This document shows positions 22,919 to 36,452 of a stretch of DNA of 64,000 nucleotides, in pieces; within the stretch, counting starts at the first letter, position 1; the number at the start of each line of letters is the position of its first letter. The translations under genes were made by a program, and so were the position numbers. The notes under the pieces are model-generated. The model did not search any database. It had not been told where the DNA came from and saw nothing but the letters and a program-made list of their open reading frames with translations. The DNA lies in the NCBI GenBank assembly GCA_036874045.1, contig CM072340.1, positions 20,883,001 to 20,947,000 on the forward strand, written 5' to 3'. Origin of the DNA: Cymodocea nodosa (lineage: Eukaryota; Streptophyta; Magnoliopsida; Alismatales; Cymodoceaceae).

Positions 22919-25900
22919 CTAGTTCTGCTGATGCACCACGGTTAAATGAATATCCATATCCTTCAGCATCACTGATCGACCGCATGAATGACAGGGAGCC
23001 GTTCTGGAGCCGCAAAGGCTTTCATGCTCAGAAAGCCCTCTTAGGCGATCTCTGGCATCTGTAGTCCACGCCCCAGCCTGCACCATGTCTCCGCAAAATC
23101 TGCAAGTGATCAGGCGCAACGGGCAGGCGGAGGACTGGTGCTCTACCTGCCGTTTCAGAAGAAACGATAATTTACAGACTTCAGTACAAATTATAAACAA
23201 TATGATATTTATCCAAAATTACAAACAAACATCTGAACTTCTTATCACGTCTTCCATGTGCAAGTCAGACGTGGCTACCAGTTTCTGGGCTCCGGGTGTA
23301 CAGATTATATATAAATTTCCTCAGAATCAGATTTTGGCATAATCTGACAGACATGCAATCTGACCCGAACACTATCTAGCTACACCATCAACATGTCTGT
23401 TTCTGATCAGAATCTAAGCAAATTCAGAATAAAACTTGGGTTGGATTCCGAAAATAATTCACTGACTTCTATGATAAAATTGCTTTCACATTAATTTTTT
23501 GAACATCGACATGAAATACAATAAATATTACAGAATCCTAGTTAAAATTTAACATTATAATCAAAATAAATCATATAATGCATCGAGCCCCCCTCACTTG
23601 GTCGGAAGAAATAGAGGGGCAGAAGATGGAGCATTTGCGGGAGGAAGAAGAGGAGACACCATGCTAACTATAGAAGGTAGACTATCTCCTCCATCTTCCC
23701 GCACCACTGGGCAACAAGGACTTGGAAAAGCAGTGATAAGAACAGCAGCCCAAGGACGACCAAGCAGCAACAATGGAAGGTTGGCAAGTGGTGGCAGTGA
23801 CAACAAGGTCTTTTCTTGGCCAGGTACGGAAGGTGGTTAGACAAAGGATTTTCTATATTCTTGGTTTCAATTGAATAAAACTCTACTTTAGATAAGAGGG
23901 GTAATGCGAATGGGACGATGGTCGGAAGGAGGACAATGATGCAAGAGAATGAAGGAGAAGACACTGTAGTTGTGAAATGGATAGGTGGAGAGAGAGAAGG
24001 TGGGGTACAGTGATGGTTTAAAGAAGAGAAGATGGAAGAAGGTTGCAGGAGAAGAAAGAGATGTGGTGACCGCAAGTTGACGGGAAGAGAACCGGCAATT
24101 CTTCATTTCCCTCCTGCTGCTCCATCTTCTGTCCCTCTATTTCTTCCAACCGTGATGTTTATAGGCGGCAATACCAGAAAATAAGATATGATATTCAAAT
24201 AGTATCTTTTTTAGCGGTATATCCAAATATTATTCATTGTAATAAAGAGCACAAAAGAAACATTCTCATGTTTATCTGATAAGATTCTGATATATTGAGA
24301 TACAAACAAACTTCATTTGCTAAAATATTTAGTAAAAGTTTTCAAATGCTATTTAATTCTTTAAAAGCTTATCACAAGTTAACAATCTCTTAATCATAGG
24401 TTCTTCATATATCATCTTATCACTTATTAATCTTTCAATTGTGTCTGATACAACCTAAAAGCTAAACAATCGGAATAGAAGAGCAATGGCTTCCAGATAT
24501 GCAAAATAAGAAAGGATATCGAGAAACACAATAAATTCTATACACAATTCAATTAACTATGTTCTGAATCTCATTTTCGGTTGTGTTCTTAGAGAAGATA
24601 GCTTCTCCAGTTTCCGATTGATTCTAATTTTCTTTTCAAATGTTGCCCAAACAGATTGATATTGTTTTTGTTTATCTTAGCATGTAGATCCTAAGTCTAT
24701 GCCACACCTGGAACAAAAAAGTAAAGTACGATTGTTTACCATTTCTTTCTTCTCCAGCACAACTCCACAGGGGCAAGAAAGTGGCTGATGGAATACTTTC
24801 ATGTGTTTCTCCATTTCTTGTTTCTGAAGTCCTTGTCCACATTTATTGCAATGTACATGGTTTGCTGCTTTATCCTTCCTAAGAATAACATTGCAGCCAT
24901 CATGTTGGCAAGCAACATTGTGTCGGATGCAGTATGCTTCATGAATCATAATGCTTGTAGGGGAAATGTATCGCCTGCAGTTTTGACACTCCACAGAATC
25001 TGGATCAACTTGAGATAAAGAGACAGAATGTTCACCTACTTTCCTTCCAATGTTTTCTTTGACAGATACAGAGATGCAGTATTTAGATGATCCCTGGAAT
25101 CCAAAGACACCAATGCTGTAAGTGCCTGTAGCTACTGAATGATCCCTGTCTCCAAGGACCAAAAACTTTGAACCCATGTCATGGGATGACCATTCATGCT
25201 GATGTTGTGTTGGAAAAAGTAGTGGATGCCTAGATATATAGATATCTGTGTCCCCATCATTTGTTTCTGTCTCTACTTTAACCTCGAGATTGCAATCTCC
25301 AGATGCAATTAGCTTGCTAATATCTTCATCAACAGAAAATTTGTAATACTTGAATTTCCCTTCGTTGACAATCCCCTCTTCAACCTTTCCAAAATGAAGT
25401 GGTATCAATACATGCTTATTTTCACCATCCAAAGCGGAATCAGTTGCCACAACATCAACTTCCACATCTGTATCTATCAAAGATACACTGGAGGATGGCT
25501 TAAGCTCTAGAACACGTAACTTATAACCGAGGTTCCCATGCTTGACTGTGATAATGTCCCCTTGAGAAAGAGTAGTATGCTTGCGAAGGCTTGTCTCAAG
25601 CACAGCCTTGTGGTTGGGTATATCTGAGAAACCAAGACCAAAAGGCTGCAGCTTTGCATAAGTCCCCTTTGATAAAGTAACATACCGCACCTCCACCAAA
25701 GGGACACTAACATCATTACTGGAAAACAAGTTGTCCCAGACATGTGGAGGTAACTCCACATAGCCTTCATTTGCAGTAAACTCTAGAACCCCAGAATGAG
25801 TCCGTCCATGGTTTTGTTTATTAGAAGCATCATTGTCTAAAGCACCTGCACCATCAGTTTTAGATAAACGAAAGTACATGGGTCCTTTATCAAGAGCACC

Positions 25901-27154
25901 CTGATCAGAAAGTTCACCAAAGCATGATGGTGGCAGCTTGATCTTATCCCCAATACCACTATATTGCATAGCCTCAAATGTACGGTAAAACATGATTCCT
26001 TTACCAATATGCAGACTTTCTTGCATAATTTGTTCAGCCTGAGAAATTAGAAGAATGTAAATAATCAAAGTTCAAAAATTATCAATATAACTGTGAACTG
26101 CAAAATCGTAAGTGTGTGCAGAAAAAATGCAGATGGTGAAAATGAGAAAAGTTCATCATCTTCATGAAACCTTTTTCTATTAGAATTTAAATCAATGCAG
26201 TTATTTATGATCTTTGGGACTGATCCCCAATGGGCAATTACCGTGTCTAGGTAAATCTGCGGGGTGATTGCCTTAAAGATAAAAAGATGCCAGATCAGAA
26301 CAGAAGGAATATGTGAACTAGAAGGCCACACAAACCTCAGGGAGGTTTAAAATGAACAATATTACGTAATTTCTATCTACCTTGGGAATGTAGAAAAGAA
26401 AGTAGAGAGGTAGCCACTAGCTAACAAGAGAGATATAATTGTCATTTAATGTTATAGCAATAATGGTAATATAAGGCAATTTCCCTAATTCCTTGCTTAA
26501 GGAAAGAGATAGCATCCTTCCATGCTCAAGTGAAGAGATTGCATCACCTATCTCGATTCAGCAATTTCCTCTGCGACGAAAAGAAAAACCATAAAAATTA
26601 TAAAAATATAACAAGCCACCTATTGTAAGGCCCTGCCTTTGTCAGAGCTCAATTTAAGAATCTTCCCCAAGTAAAAAACACTTCAACTAAGAGCAATATA
26701 AGGTAAAATGATCACTTAGTGGGCGAACAGGCTGAGCACAGATAGAGAGAGCGAACTTCTCATTCCATTCCTGCCAAATGGGATTTTCACTTCACTCAAT
26801 CGTGCATCTTTTCCAGCGAAATCCTAACAATTCCCCTTTGTGATGATTCATACACAAGAACACCAAGACTTGCGGCACTATTTTCAAACTCGCACGTTTT
26901 CATGTCACACAAATCAAAACCTTCCGCCCTAATTCCCCTAGAAAACACCAGAAAACGGGATGAATCCTTACCATCTGCTGAGCGCGCGCCTCCTCGAGCC
27001 TCTTAGTCCTCTGTGCGGACTCGATGGCGTCGCGTTGCCTCGCGGCCTCGGCCTTGGCTCTTTTCTCTCTCTCCAGCCTCTTCCTCGCCCTCTCTTTCCT
27101 CTCCCTCTGTTCCCTCTCCAGCTTCTCCCCCGCTGCCCTGAGATCGAAGTCCAT
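22919..27154 (-). CDS. UFD1-domain protein with PPC-like and TRAF-type zinc-finger regions, 569 aa, three exons
   Basis: Exons: 27154-26972, 26038-24740, 23146-22919. All joins are phase 0 with GT-AG introns. Layout: charged Arg/Glu-rich coiled coil (about 5-60), UFD1-type double-psi-barrel region (about 75-275, with GDKIKLPPSCFGELS and VELPPHVWDNLF), a beta-rich PPC-like region (about 290-400), then Cys/His zinc fingers (about 410-569) of TRAFD1/XAF1 type ending in CGRSVMLKDMDIHLTVVH. This is the plant family of Arabidopsis At4g15420 (PRLI-interacting factor K / UFD1-like). UFD1 domains bind ubiquitin and CDC48/p97 partners, so a role in ubiquitin-dependent turnover is inferred. Length and order match the family. 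Intron 2 (1.6 kb) carries an inverted-repeat element. Confidence 0.93.
23594..24155. mobile_element. Nonautonomous DNA transposon with about 38-bp terminal inverted repeats
   Basis: The left end at 23594-23634 contains GGAAGAAATAGAGGGGCAGA. The right end at 24117-24155 is its reverse complement with few mismatches (GGAAGAAATAGAGGGACAGA). Together they enclose about 560 bp in intron 2 of the UFD1-like gene. The interior is GC-richer than the intron and has no transposase motif. Target duplications are not obvious, so the superfamily is unassigned. Confidence 0.7.
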
Positions 27155-30100
27155 CTTCCTCCCCCGATTCTTTCCCTCTCCTTCCTCTTCTTCTCAGGAA
27201 GGAAAAGTACGAAGAAATCGAGAGACGAAGGGGCGCGAAGGTGTGCATATTTATCTACACACGGGTGGAGGATGACCAGAACGATCCCCTTGGGAACGGA
27301 GTTTCTGGAACCTACAGGATTAACTTAGAATTTCCTTGGTTTTTTAAATGAAATTTTAAATTTTAATTAACTTATAAATATCATTATTTCTAATTAATTA
27401 AACTTCTAATTTTTCTTGATAAAAATTTTAATCATCTCCAAAATTCGATAGAAAATTTGTCCTTTTTTTTTTTTCCGGAATCGATGTCGTCACCGCATGC
27501 ACCGTCGTTTTTAGGTGTGGCTTATATTCGATTTTGAACCATAAACACTGTTCGTATTCATGATTTCGAGTAAATAATTGTAATGTTTATTTAGATATTT
27601 GTGAGAGAGTTCCTTAGATAAATTTTCTATATTTTGTTAGGATTACTTAAATTTAATCAATTAATCGTATGTTTTATCCTTTTTATAATATATTCAACTT
27701 GGCTACATTTTATCGTCAGATAAATGAAAATTCCATTCACCTATCATGTTTTTCAGTAGAAAACCCCCTTCCACCAAATGTGCCAGTAAAGGGTAAAATT
27801 TTGGGATTATACGAGTAAGCTTATGCCTATTTTGATGATTAAATCTTAAATTCAAGTTCATTTATGATCATGTTTCTCAAAGGGAAAAAATAATCACCAT
27901 TTTTTATAGTTACAGATGTTTGTTTTTAAATCTAAAGTTATCATCTACGTATTCAAATGAAGAATTAAAATTGAACGACTTAGATAATCAATAAAATTCC
28001 ACTGTATCTTGAAGAATAGAATTACTTTTCACAAAATCATGAATAAATCATGTAAACGGTTTAATGAATTAAAAGTGACTTCCTACGATAAAATCATGTA
28101 AACTGTTATGCAATAAATTTTCAAATAGAATTGCTTTTCATATACGTGGGTTTAAAGGTTAACAAGTGTTTTGAGTAATTAGGAAAGAAAGAGGCTCTCT
28201 TTAAAACGAAAGTAAAAGCAGATAAAACAAGTCAAGAGTTAATATATATTAAAGAAATTGTTAATAGGAGAAATGGAACACCTTCAATTAATATTGTTGA
28301 TGCAAACAAATTAAGTCAAATGAGGTTGTTTTCCTAAATAAATTACCAACCATAAAGTTTTTACAATGATTTTGTATAACAAAAATGAAAAATCCCTAAA
28401 ATTAATATTAAATTAGACACATTTAAATTAATAAGTAGTATAGTTGATTTTCCAGAAAAGAAATATCAAATACAAATCTAGGCAAAAACATCATAATACA
28501 AGGAAAACAAGCATATCTAAGCCTTAAATTAATGTTATTTTCCTTAAAAAGAGAGAAACTATGAATTACCAGGTAGATACGCTATTGTAAAGGAACTAAC
28601 AAATTTTATATAGACGAAATGAAAAATACAGAAAGGAAAATTTATATCTTTCTTATTTTTCCATCAAATTAAACAAATTGTTATTAGAATTTTATTCAGA
28701 GTTTTCAATTATTGGTACTGGTACATTTAGTAACGTAAGAAATAGATAACATGTCATGAAAAAGTGACGTCAATAAAGTATCTGTAAATCTTGTCAATGT
28801 CACGGATTAAGTATTATCTTTTAAAATTTTCATCACCAAGCTTCAACAATTAAAAGAGATATTTTTCTAATGTGATTTATTAATTGATTGAGCTTATTAT
28901 ATCTTGGCCCAGACTTGTCACAACGAACCACATAAATTTATGGTTAGGCAAAAGGAAATATATTTCTTTTTATTTAGGCTCAGACTTGTCACTCCTAAAA
29001 TTGATATTATTTGTGTTGACAAATTTTAGAGGTACTTATTATATATTTGTAAACCTCTTTCAAACTACTTTTGATTTCAATGTTTGTTGTTTGTTTATTT
29101 CTATGTAATACCATGTAAAGAATTGCCATGTATAATATAAAAAAGGAAATCAATGGAAAAAATTTCATGCTCACTTAAGTTGATGACAAAATAATACAAA
29201 AATTAATGCGCCACTACAAAAAAGAAATAAAAAATGTCCAAATATATGGTTAGACGACATTATAATAAATGTTTGTGTATATATGTAATTGAATGTAGGG
29301 TTAATTATAATAATAATAATAATAATAATCAAATATGTGTAGATTTTACTAAGGTCAAGTATGATGTGTTGTCCATGTTAACACCCATGTAAGAGAATAT
29401 TCTACCTATAGTTGCTTACATTTAAGTGGGAAAATTTAGCTTTTTGTGGTATTTTTTATAGTTGTTCATACTCAAATAGAAGAATACAAAATGTTGTGAT
29501 AGTTTACACTCGAAGTAATTTTATTTTTAATACTCTTTTTATATTTCATATTGAGAAGTAATTTCGTAGTGTTATTTTTTCTAATTATCTGTATTCAAAT
29601 AGATGAGTGTAAAATTTCGTAATAATTTATACTCACGTTAAGTGTAGGAGTATTTCATTTTTTATAAAGCTTATATAATGTAGAATTTTTAATATATATA
29701 TATAAATCTTTTATACTCATACCTAAAGCAAATTTTTTTATATTAAAATGTTTTATACTCATTTAGCGGAATATATTTAAATGTAAGTCTTTCGTACTTG
29801 AGTATTTAACATTCATACACGTAGCCGTAAAGAGTGGACAATTTCAACATTAGGGGGGGGGTTTTTGCACTCGGAATCTGATGGAATTGAAAATTTTTTT
29901 CGTCAAATTCCGAGTCATGAGGTGTTTGTGCATTTTGGAATTCAAATTCCCAAGAAATTTGAATACCAATCATGTGTAAAGGTTGGGAAAATGAATTACC
30001 AACCTAAAAGGTCGGAATTCATTTTCCAAAAGATCGCTCGACGCTTACCCTCCCCTATTGAAGTATATATTGTTAATATTTTTTATTTAATTAATTATTT

Positions 30101-31700
30101 TAATATTTGTTTATTAAAAATAAAAATATTAATTATTTTATTATTATTAATATTATTTAATTTTATAATATTAAAATCATAAAAATATTATTTAATTCAA
30201 TTATTATTATTATTATTATTTATTATATTATATTATTTAATATATAATATCAAATTTTCAAAAACCATATAATTTTCCTAACTTTCTGTGGCTAACACAA
30301 ACGAAGTCTTAAAAGTCATTTATGACTAAAAAATGTTTAGAATTATATTTTTTTATAATCAAAGTATTTCAATAATTATTTATTATTTACTTTCATTTAT
30401 TCACTTCATAATAATTATATTTTTATAAAAGTTATTTATTATTACATTACAAGGAATATAAAATTTATAATTAACCTTTTGTTGTTTTAAACATGTATTA
30501 TAACTAAAAAGTTATCAATTTTTGTAATTTTTGATTTATTTTATATAATGATAAATGATATATAAACATTTATTTTAATAATATATTCATTTATTAATGT
30601 CAACAATTCATTAATAAATTAATTATATTTTCACTAATTATTTTAAGTCAATACTTAATTTTATTAAAAATCAATTTTATTCAATTCCCTCCAATTATGT
30701 CATGTGCACAAACACCTGGAATTCAATTTCTGTCAAATTCCTGAACGTGCACAAACATCTAGATTTTGAATTTTTTACGTCAAATTCTGTAGAATTTAAA
30801 TTCCAGGTGCACAAACACCCCCTAGATGTTCATTTGTATTTTCTTTTTCTTTGGTCGGTTCTAAATAAAATGAGATAAAATGTCATGGGCGGCGCTCCAT
30901 GCAAATTCTAGAATCCACTGGACGTCACATCTTGACTCATACATGATTTTTTTTGTAATCTTATGTTATATGATCCTAATTTGATTTTTCTTGTTATACA
31001 CATGTTTCATCATTTAATATATATAAGTAAATTTTTTTTTTCTTGACCAGGAATTGACGTACCTCCACTTTTCTTCATTTGGAGTTGATGTCACAACATT
31101 TTAATGTTTTCCCTTAATTTACAAGAATATATATTTTTTATAACGATAGTAATTTTTACATTTACGGAAAAAAGTTAAAAATACGATATACGCTGTAAGC
31201 AATGATAACTTAAACCAATAGAATTAATTAGAATAAGAGATATTTCACAAAACAAAATTCAAATAAGTGCATGATTTTTTTTTACATTGAAGTAAAAAAT
31301 TTAATCACATGTACTAATTTAAAATTTATATCAATAATATGATAGAAGTTCTTTAACCAATACGCATTCAAGTGAAAATAAATGCAAGATTCAAACGTTC
31401 ATTACAGCAATGTTCCTTTCCTCGTTTGGTTTAGTTTGCAGAAGACAGACTTGATAATATATTGCTCATCAAAACAAGCATTTGACTTACCAAATTAATC
31501 AAAACCTGAGGTTGGCTTGACGGCTAACTTATCTAACTACACGGTGCAAAGTCTTATCGGACGGACTCTCTTCTGTGATCGATTGTGCCCCACACCCTGA
31601 TTTATCAAATCTATCTATTGCTTGTACCGTATATAATTAACCTTATATATCTACCAGGAATTAAATTAAATCTAACTTGCCAACGAGTCAGCAAAGTAAA
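27155..31700. other. AT-rich intergenic region between divergent UFD1-like and BRO1-like genes
   Basis: No gene is recognised. Contents: the shared upstream DNA of two divergent genes, a CACTACAAAAAA motif at about 29212 like the end of CACTA-type elements, an (AAT)n run at about 29307-29330, two related AT-rich units at about 29434-29530 and 29561-29650, and a 0.97-kb MITE (29854-30822). Longest frames such as 29865-30182 lie inside the MITE. Confidence 0.65.
29854..30822. mobile_element. MITE, about 970 bp, with GGGGGTGTTTGTGCAC-type inverted ends
   Basis: The left end starts with a G run followed by TTTTTGCACTCGGAATCTG. The right end is GTGCACAAACACCCCC. A TAG trinucleotide flanks both sides (29851-29853 and 30823-30825), consistent with a 3-bp target duplication. 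The motif GTGTTTGTGCA followed by GGAATTC recurs near 29932 and inverted near 30713 and 30750, giving nested subterminal repeats. The interior is extremely A/T-rich and noncoding. Short ends and a 3-bp duplication suggest PIF/Harbinger type, but this is tentative. Confidence 0.75.
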
Positions 31701-32243
31701 GGACTTAAATAAAGAGGAACACAGGGAGAACAGAGGGACAGCTCAGCAGTTTCCGTCGCCGTTAATCTCAAACTTCCCGAGGAAGACTCCGGTGCTTTCT
31801 TCGCGGCGAATTCTTCCGTGCTTCTTTGTTTTTTCCTGTCAGTCGACACGATAGAAGCCAGAGAGAACATTTTTAACAACTACAGAAAACCGAAACCTCG
31901 AAGTCCAAGAGTCCAAATCTCTCGTTGTCCGGTGGAAAACGACAGCCTGATTTTTCTTCATAAATTAATGGCATTTTCCCGTCTACGTGTCTCTCCTCTT
32001 CTTCTAGTTGTAGACTTTCATACGTCTCCTGGAGAACCCAAATCATCACCGAGGGGGGGTCTTTTTTTTCTTTTCTCTAGGTTTGTCTGGTTGCCGTGCC
32101 GGAAAGATTGGGTCTTTGGCCTGTGGATTGCGTAAAGCCTGTTACTTTGCGAAGATTTCTGGTTGGTGAGTAGACGAAAATCGCAATTTGTTTCTCTTCT
32201 TCCTGTCCCGAAGAGGGGGGGCGCTGATTTGCTGCTGCGGAGT

Positions 32244-35200
32244 ATGCTGCTGGGGTTCTCCGATCCAGTCAAGGTCAAGACTAAAAAGGTGACATACTCT
32301 TCTCAGGTTACTTCCATCTTTCTGCTACTAATCCTACGTTTACCACTTCTTCTCTGTACCATACCATTTTCGTTAAATTGGCTTATCTACTTGTTCAATG
32401 ATGTAATGATCAGTTTATAACAGCTCCGGCTAGTTGTTCCATGGCCTGTAGTTTCTTTGTTTTCAATTGTAGACAAAAATTCTTCCACTGCCTATGCCAA
32501 CTAGTTAGATGGGTCGTTGGATTTTTCTTTCGGATACAGCAATTTTCGGCATCAAAATGTGAGCTTGAGCAATTAAGCATTGTTTATAAAAAAAGCAATC
32601 AAAATCTATAATAATTAATATTTCTTATTGTTTAAACTTGAAAGTGGTTGAGAAGACATGCAGTTGCAGTTCTCCTGCTTCTTATATCAAAATAAAAAAT
32701 CTTTATCCATTTTGCAGGAATTTCCATTGGGAATTAATTATATTTTTATCATGTTACAACTTACCAATAGTTAACATTTGAATGGAAAAATCTTTTCAGA
32801 TCGTATATGAAAATGTTTTCCATGCTCGTGATCCTGATACATTGGAGCAGCTTAAGGAACTAAGCTGTAGACGTAAGTCAATTGAAGATTCCATCAATGG
32901 CAAGAGCAATCTTACGGAAGCCATTGCAAGGGAAATGTCTGGTGGCCTGACTTCAAAAATTCAGCGGGTAACTGTCTTCTCCTTCCATCATACACATGTC
33001 TTTCCTTTCTGCATTATTCTAGATAATTTTTAGTGTAGTTGTGTGTAAAGGATACAGTAATTTTTTTAGTGTTTTTGGGAACTTATTCCCAGAATTTGCG
33101 TCCTTAGCTTAGTCATGGTATTTTACATTCGAGTTTATGTGCAGATTACCCATGCAATCCCATGTTGAAGCTATCTTAGTTTTGGGATTTTGTAAAGCTT
33201 GGGGTTTATCCACATAGTTTCATTGTTTGTATTTATAGTTTTTTTTTTTTTTTTTTTTTTCTTCCAGGAGTTGCAGAAGTTGGAAATTTATCTACCACTC
33301 CTAGAAAATCTTGTAGTTCATGTGGAACTTCCGCATAATAGTTCTACAATGCAACGCTGGATGTCAGAACTTAAAATACAATGGTCAAGTGCTTTATGTG
33401 GATCTTCCACCTTCTTTACAGGTTCTAAATTCTTTAGGATTAAAAACTTGAGGTTTGAACTTGGGATGAGCACTTATTTGTATGGTGCATTTTTGCGTGA
33501 GAGAGCTTTTGAAATACTCTCAGAAGGTAACAAGCAAATTCTGTTGTCATCTTATGCTTTGCAGTTGGGCATATGATGGATTAATAACTTACCATCTCTG
33601 TGTTTTTAAAAATGCAGATCTAGTGAGTTCAGGCGCTCTTTTCAAGACAGCTGCTGGTGTTTATGAATATCTAGCTTATGATGCACTTTTGCCACTGGAA
33701 TCCATATCAACAAGTGAAAGACCTCCAGAAATTGCGTCATCCATGTCCTTTATAATGAGTTTGATATGCCTGGCTGATGCACAGGTTGGTTCTCACTTTT
33801 CTGTCAAGGATAAGAATGATTTTTATAGTCAGTAATCACTTGATAATTATAATGATAAAGATTGAAGTTCTTTTTCCGTCTAACTCTTATTTCTACACTG
33901 GTATAATATTTGTATACAACTAGTTACCAAACCAAATTCCACTTCTTTCTATGAACATCTACTCAACTAGAAGTACCATGTTTTTGTCATCTTTTATCAT
34001 AATCTACATAGTTACATTTTAAATTATTCTGGACTTATAATTCATGAAACCCATATGGAATGAATCCATGGATCGTATGGTTTATTGGCCTTCTTTGGTC
34101 ACAGTAGTCTATTAATTGTAGAACCAGACACGAGATTCCCACTTATCATTCAAGTTGTGTTTTAGCTCAAAGAATGAGCAGTTGACATGTTAGGATCGTA
34201 ACATTATTATAAGGGAAGAGATGGTGTCTTTCAAAACTCAAAAGCTTACTTTTACTATTTTTTGTCATTTGTATTTCTTCCCATTTTTTCAGGCTGTATA
34301 TGCAAAAAAGGCTCAAGAAATGAAAGTAAGTGCAGGTTCTTTGTCAAAACTACACTATGGTATTACTCAGATGTTAAATGAAGCTGCTTCTGCGCTGAGG
34401 TCAAGTGTAGGAGAGCTGCATGATGTCTCATCAAAGCTTGTGGTGAGTATATGTTTGATGTCATGACCTGGAAACTTTTCCAGGAGTCTTTCTTCGATCT
34501 TAGATCTCCCACTACCGGTTCAAATTCTTCTCACTTTTTTTTCTTCCATTTCCATCACATGTGTAATTCATATTTAAAAAAAATCAAATATCAGCTATAG
34601 TTTCCAATGGAAGCACCCATGTTTTCAAAATTTTCTCTTGTTAAAAAATTTTAAAAACTAGTGCGATGGACAAAGAACATGTTTTAAGCTGTAGCTATTT
34701 GATTGCCAACGTGTAGGAATTAGAAACAAGTACATGTTGGAGGTGGAGAAGATGAACTTGACTTGACTGAAAACAGAAACACTGAATTCCTGATTCAAGT
34801 GTTTGTATAGTTTTGTGAGCCATTTTTCATTAAGTGTTTACATTAAATCATTACATTAATTGTTTCTTCATAATGAAGGTATTATTAAAAGTACATGTTG
34901 ACTTCTGATAGTAGATATGAGGTGTAAATCATCGTGACATTCTCTAATTTACAAATTCCATATTCTATAATAATAATTACAATTATTATAATAATTGTAA
35001 TATCAATAGTAATAATATTTAATAGGAGGAGATCATTATCATGATGTATCTCAAACTGGAAATAGATCCTCAAGTTCCAAAGAGCAATAATTTATTTATT
35101 TTGATAAGTAATCATCATAATTTGAATAATTGTGAGGAATATTTAATCACACAGTCTTAACTAACTCAATTACTTGAATATGTTTTTGAAATTAGTAAGA

Positions 35201-36452
35201 ACATATAGATACTGAGATTTGGACCTTGGTGGAGACTATGTAGCAATCAGTTGGTTACTAAGAATTGGTTAACGTCAATCATCTTTAACTCTCTTAGGAA
35301 TGCAAACAATGTGTACATTTTTTTATATTAGTAACATTTAGAAATTTGAATAAGCAAACCATGATATAACATTCTGCTAAAAAAAACCATGATATAAACA
35401 TTAACACCCAAGTACAAAATTGTTGCATTCTCTCTTTCTAAACAAATATTTTTCTAAAAGTATTTTAAAATATAATATAATATAATGTTATTTTATATTT
35501 TTGGTTTTAAATGTAATATTATATTTGAAAATGTACTTTGTTCTTTTATTAAATGACATGTGTAAACCACTGATTTGTTGGAGACGAAAAAGTCAAAACT
35601 GCTCTCCATATAGTGGAGATAGAAGTCAGGCTAGATATTCTTTCAATGTTTTTCTGTTGAAGAGCAGTATGACCTCTGCACTCCAATATGATTAGTTGTT
35701 TAAATGAGAACAACTCAGACAGGGGTTTTTACCATTCCATGAGCTACGCAGGATTATTGAGGTGGGTTCTTTGGTTGCGGACAATATTAACTGATGAGCT
35801 GTAATAATGGAATCCTTGACTACCATTGAAAAAAGTTACATCTTGAATTTGGGAACTTTTTATTTTTATTTTTCAGATATGCTCTTAATAGTTATAGAAC
35901 TTCTGGCCCATTGTCTCACCAAAAAGATGGTTATGTTTAGAACAAGTCAAATAAAATTTCTGGATGAGAGATGCATTTATCATAATCTTTTTTCAGAAAT
36001 TTTCCTTCCATTACCTTCTTTTAGAAGAATGGAGATAAATTTTTGTAAAAAAAAAAAAAATTCACACTTCTTCACAACAGGAATTCGTGTCCTCATGCAG
36101 CTTCCTCTATCAGTTGAGAAGCCAGAGGTACTTCGCCGAGGATCTTAGAAGCAAAGTTCTAGCTGGGAATGCAAATGGACAGTTAGGTGTTTCAATTGTT
36201 GTTCTTCGCAAAGCAATGGCCAGCACAAGGATTGTGAAGCCACCAAAAGATGGCACCTGGTTATCTACTTTCAGAGATGAAGTGCATTGTACAGGTGAGA
36301 TGCTCAGAAAGTTTGAGCACGACAACGACTTCATATACCACGAGAGGCTACCTTACGACGATCAAATTCCAGTTCTCGAAGGATGGAGGGTGGTCGAGCC
36401 CATACCATACAAGCCTGCTCGATTAGGAAGACAACTTGAATTCCAGGTTTGA
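32244..36452 (+). CDS. BRO1-like domain-containing protein, 386 aa, six exons
   Basis: Exons: 32244-32288, 32800-32967, 33268-33526, 33618-33784, 34293-34442, 36081-36452. Phases fit and all introns are GT-AG. The start MLLGFSDPVKVKTKK fits plant BRO1-like proteins. Exon 2 supplies the conserved RRKSIEDSINGKSNLTEAIA-type helix, exon 3 QELQKLEIYLPLLENL and WSSAL, and later exons the long alpha-solenoid (AAGVYEYLAYDALLPLE, CLADAQAVYAKKAQE). The C-terminus is short (GWRVVEPIPYKPARLG). BRO1 domains bind ESCRT-III subunits and act in endosomal sorting. This plant subgroup is little studied and lacks the V domain and Pro-rich tail of ALIX, so the exact role is inferred. The 5' leader is long (from about 31700) with a 22-T tract at 33239-33260 before exon 3. 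Confidence 0.9.

Noticed and set aside
29865..30182. 105-aa frame near 29.9 kb
   Set aside because: It lies inside the MITE, uses AT-rich low-complexity codons at its end and has no family resemblance.
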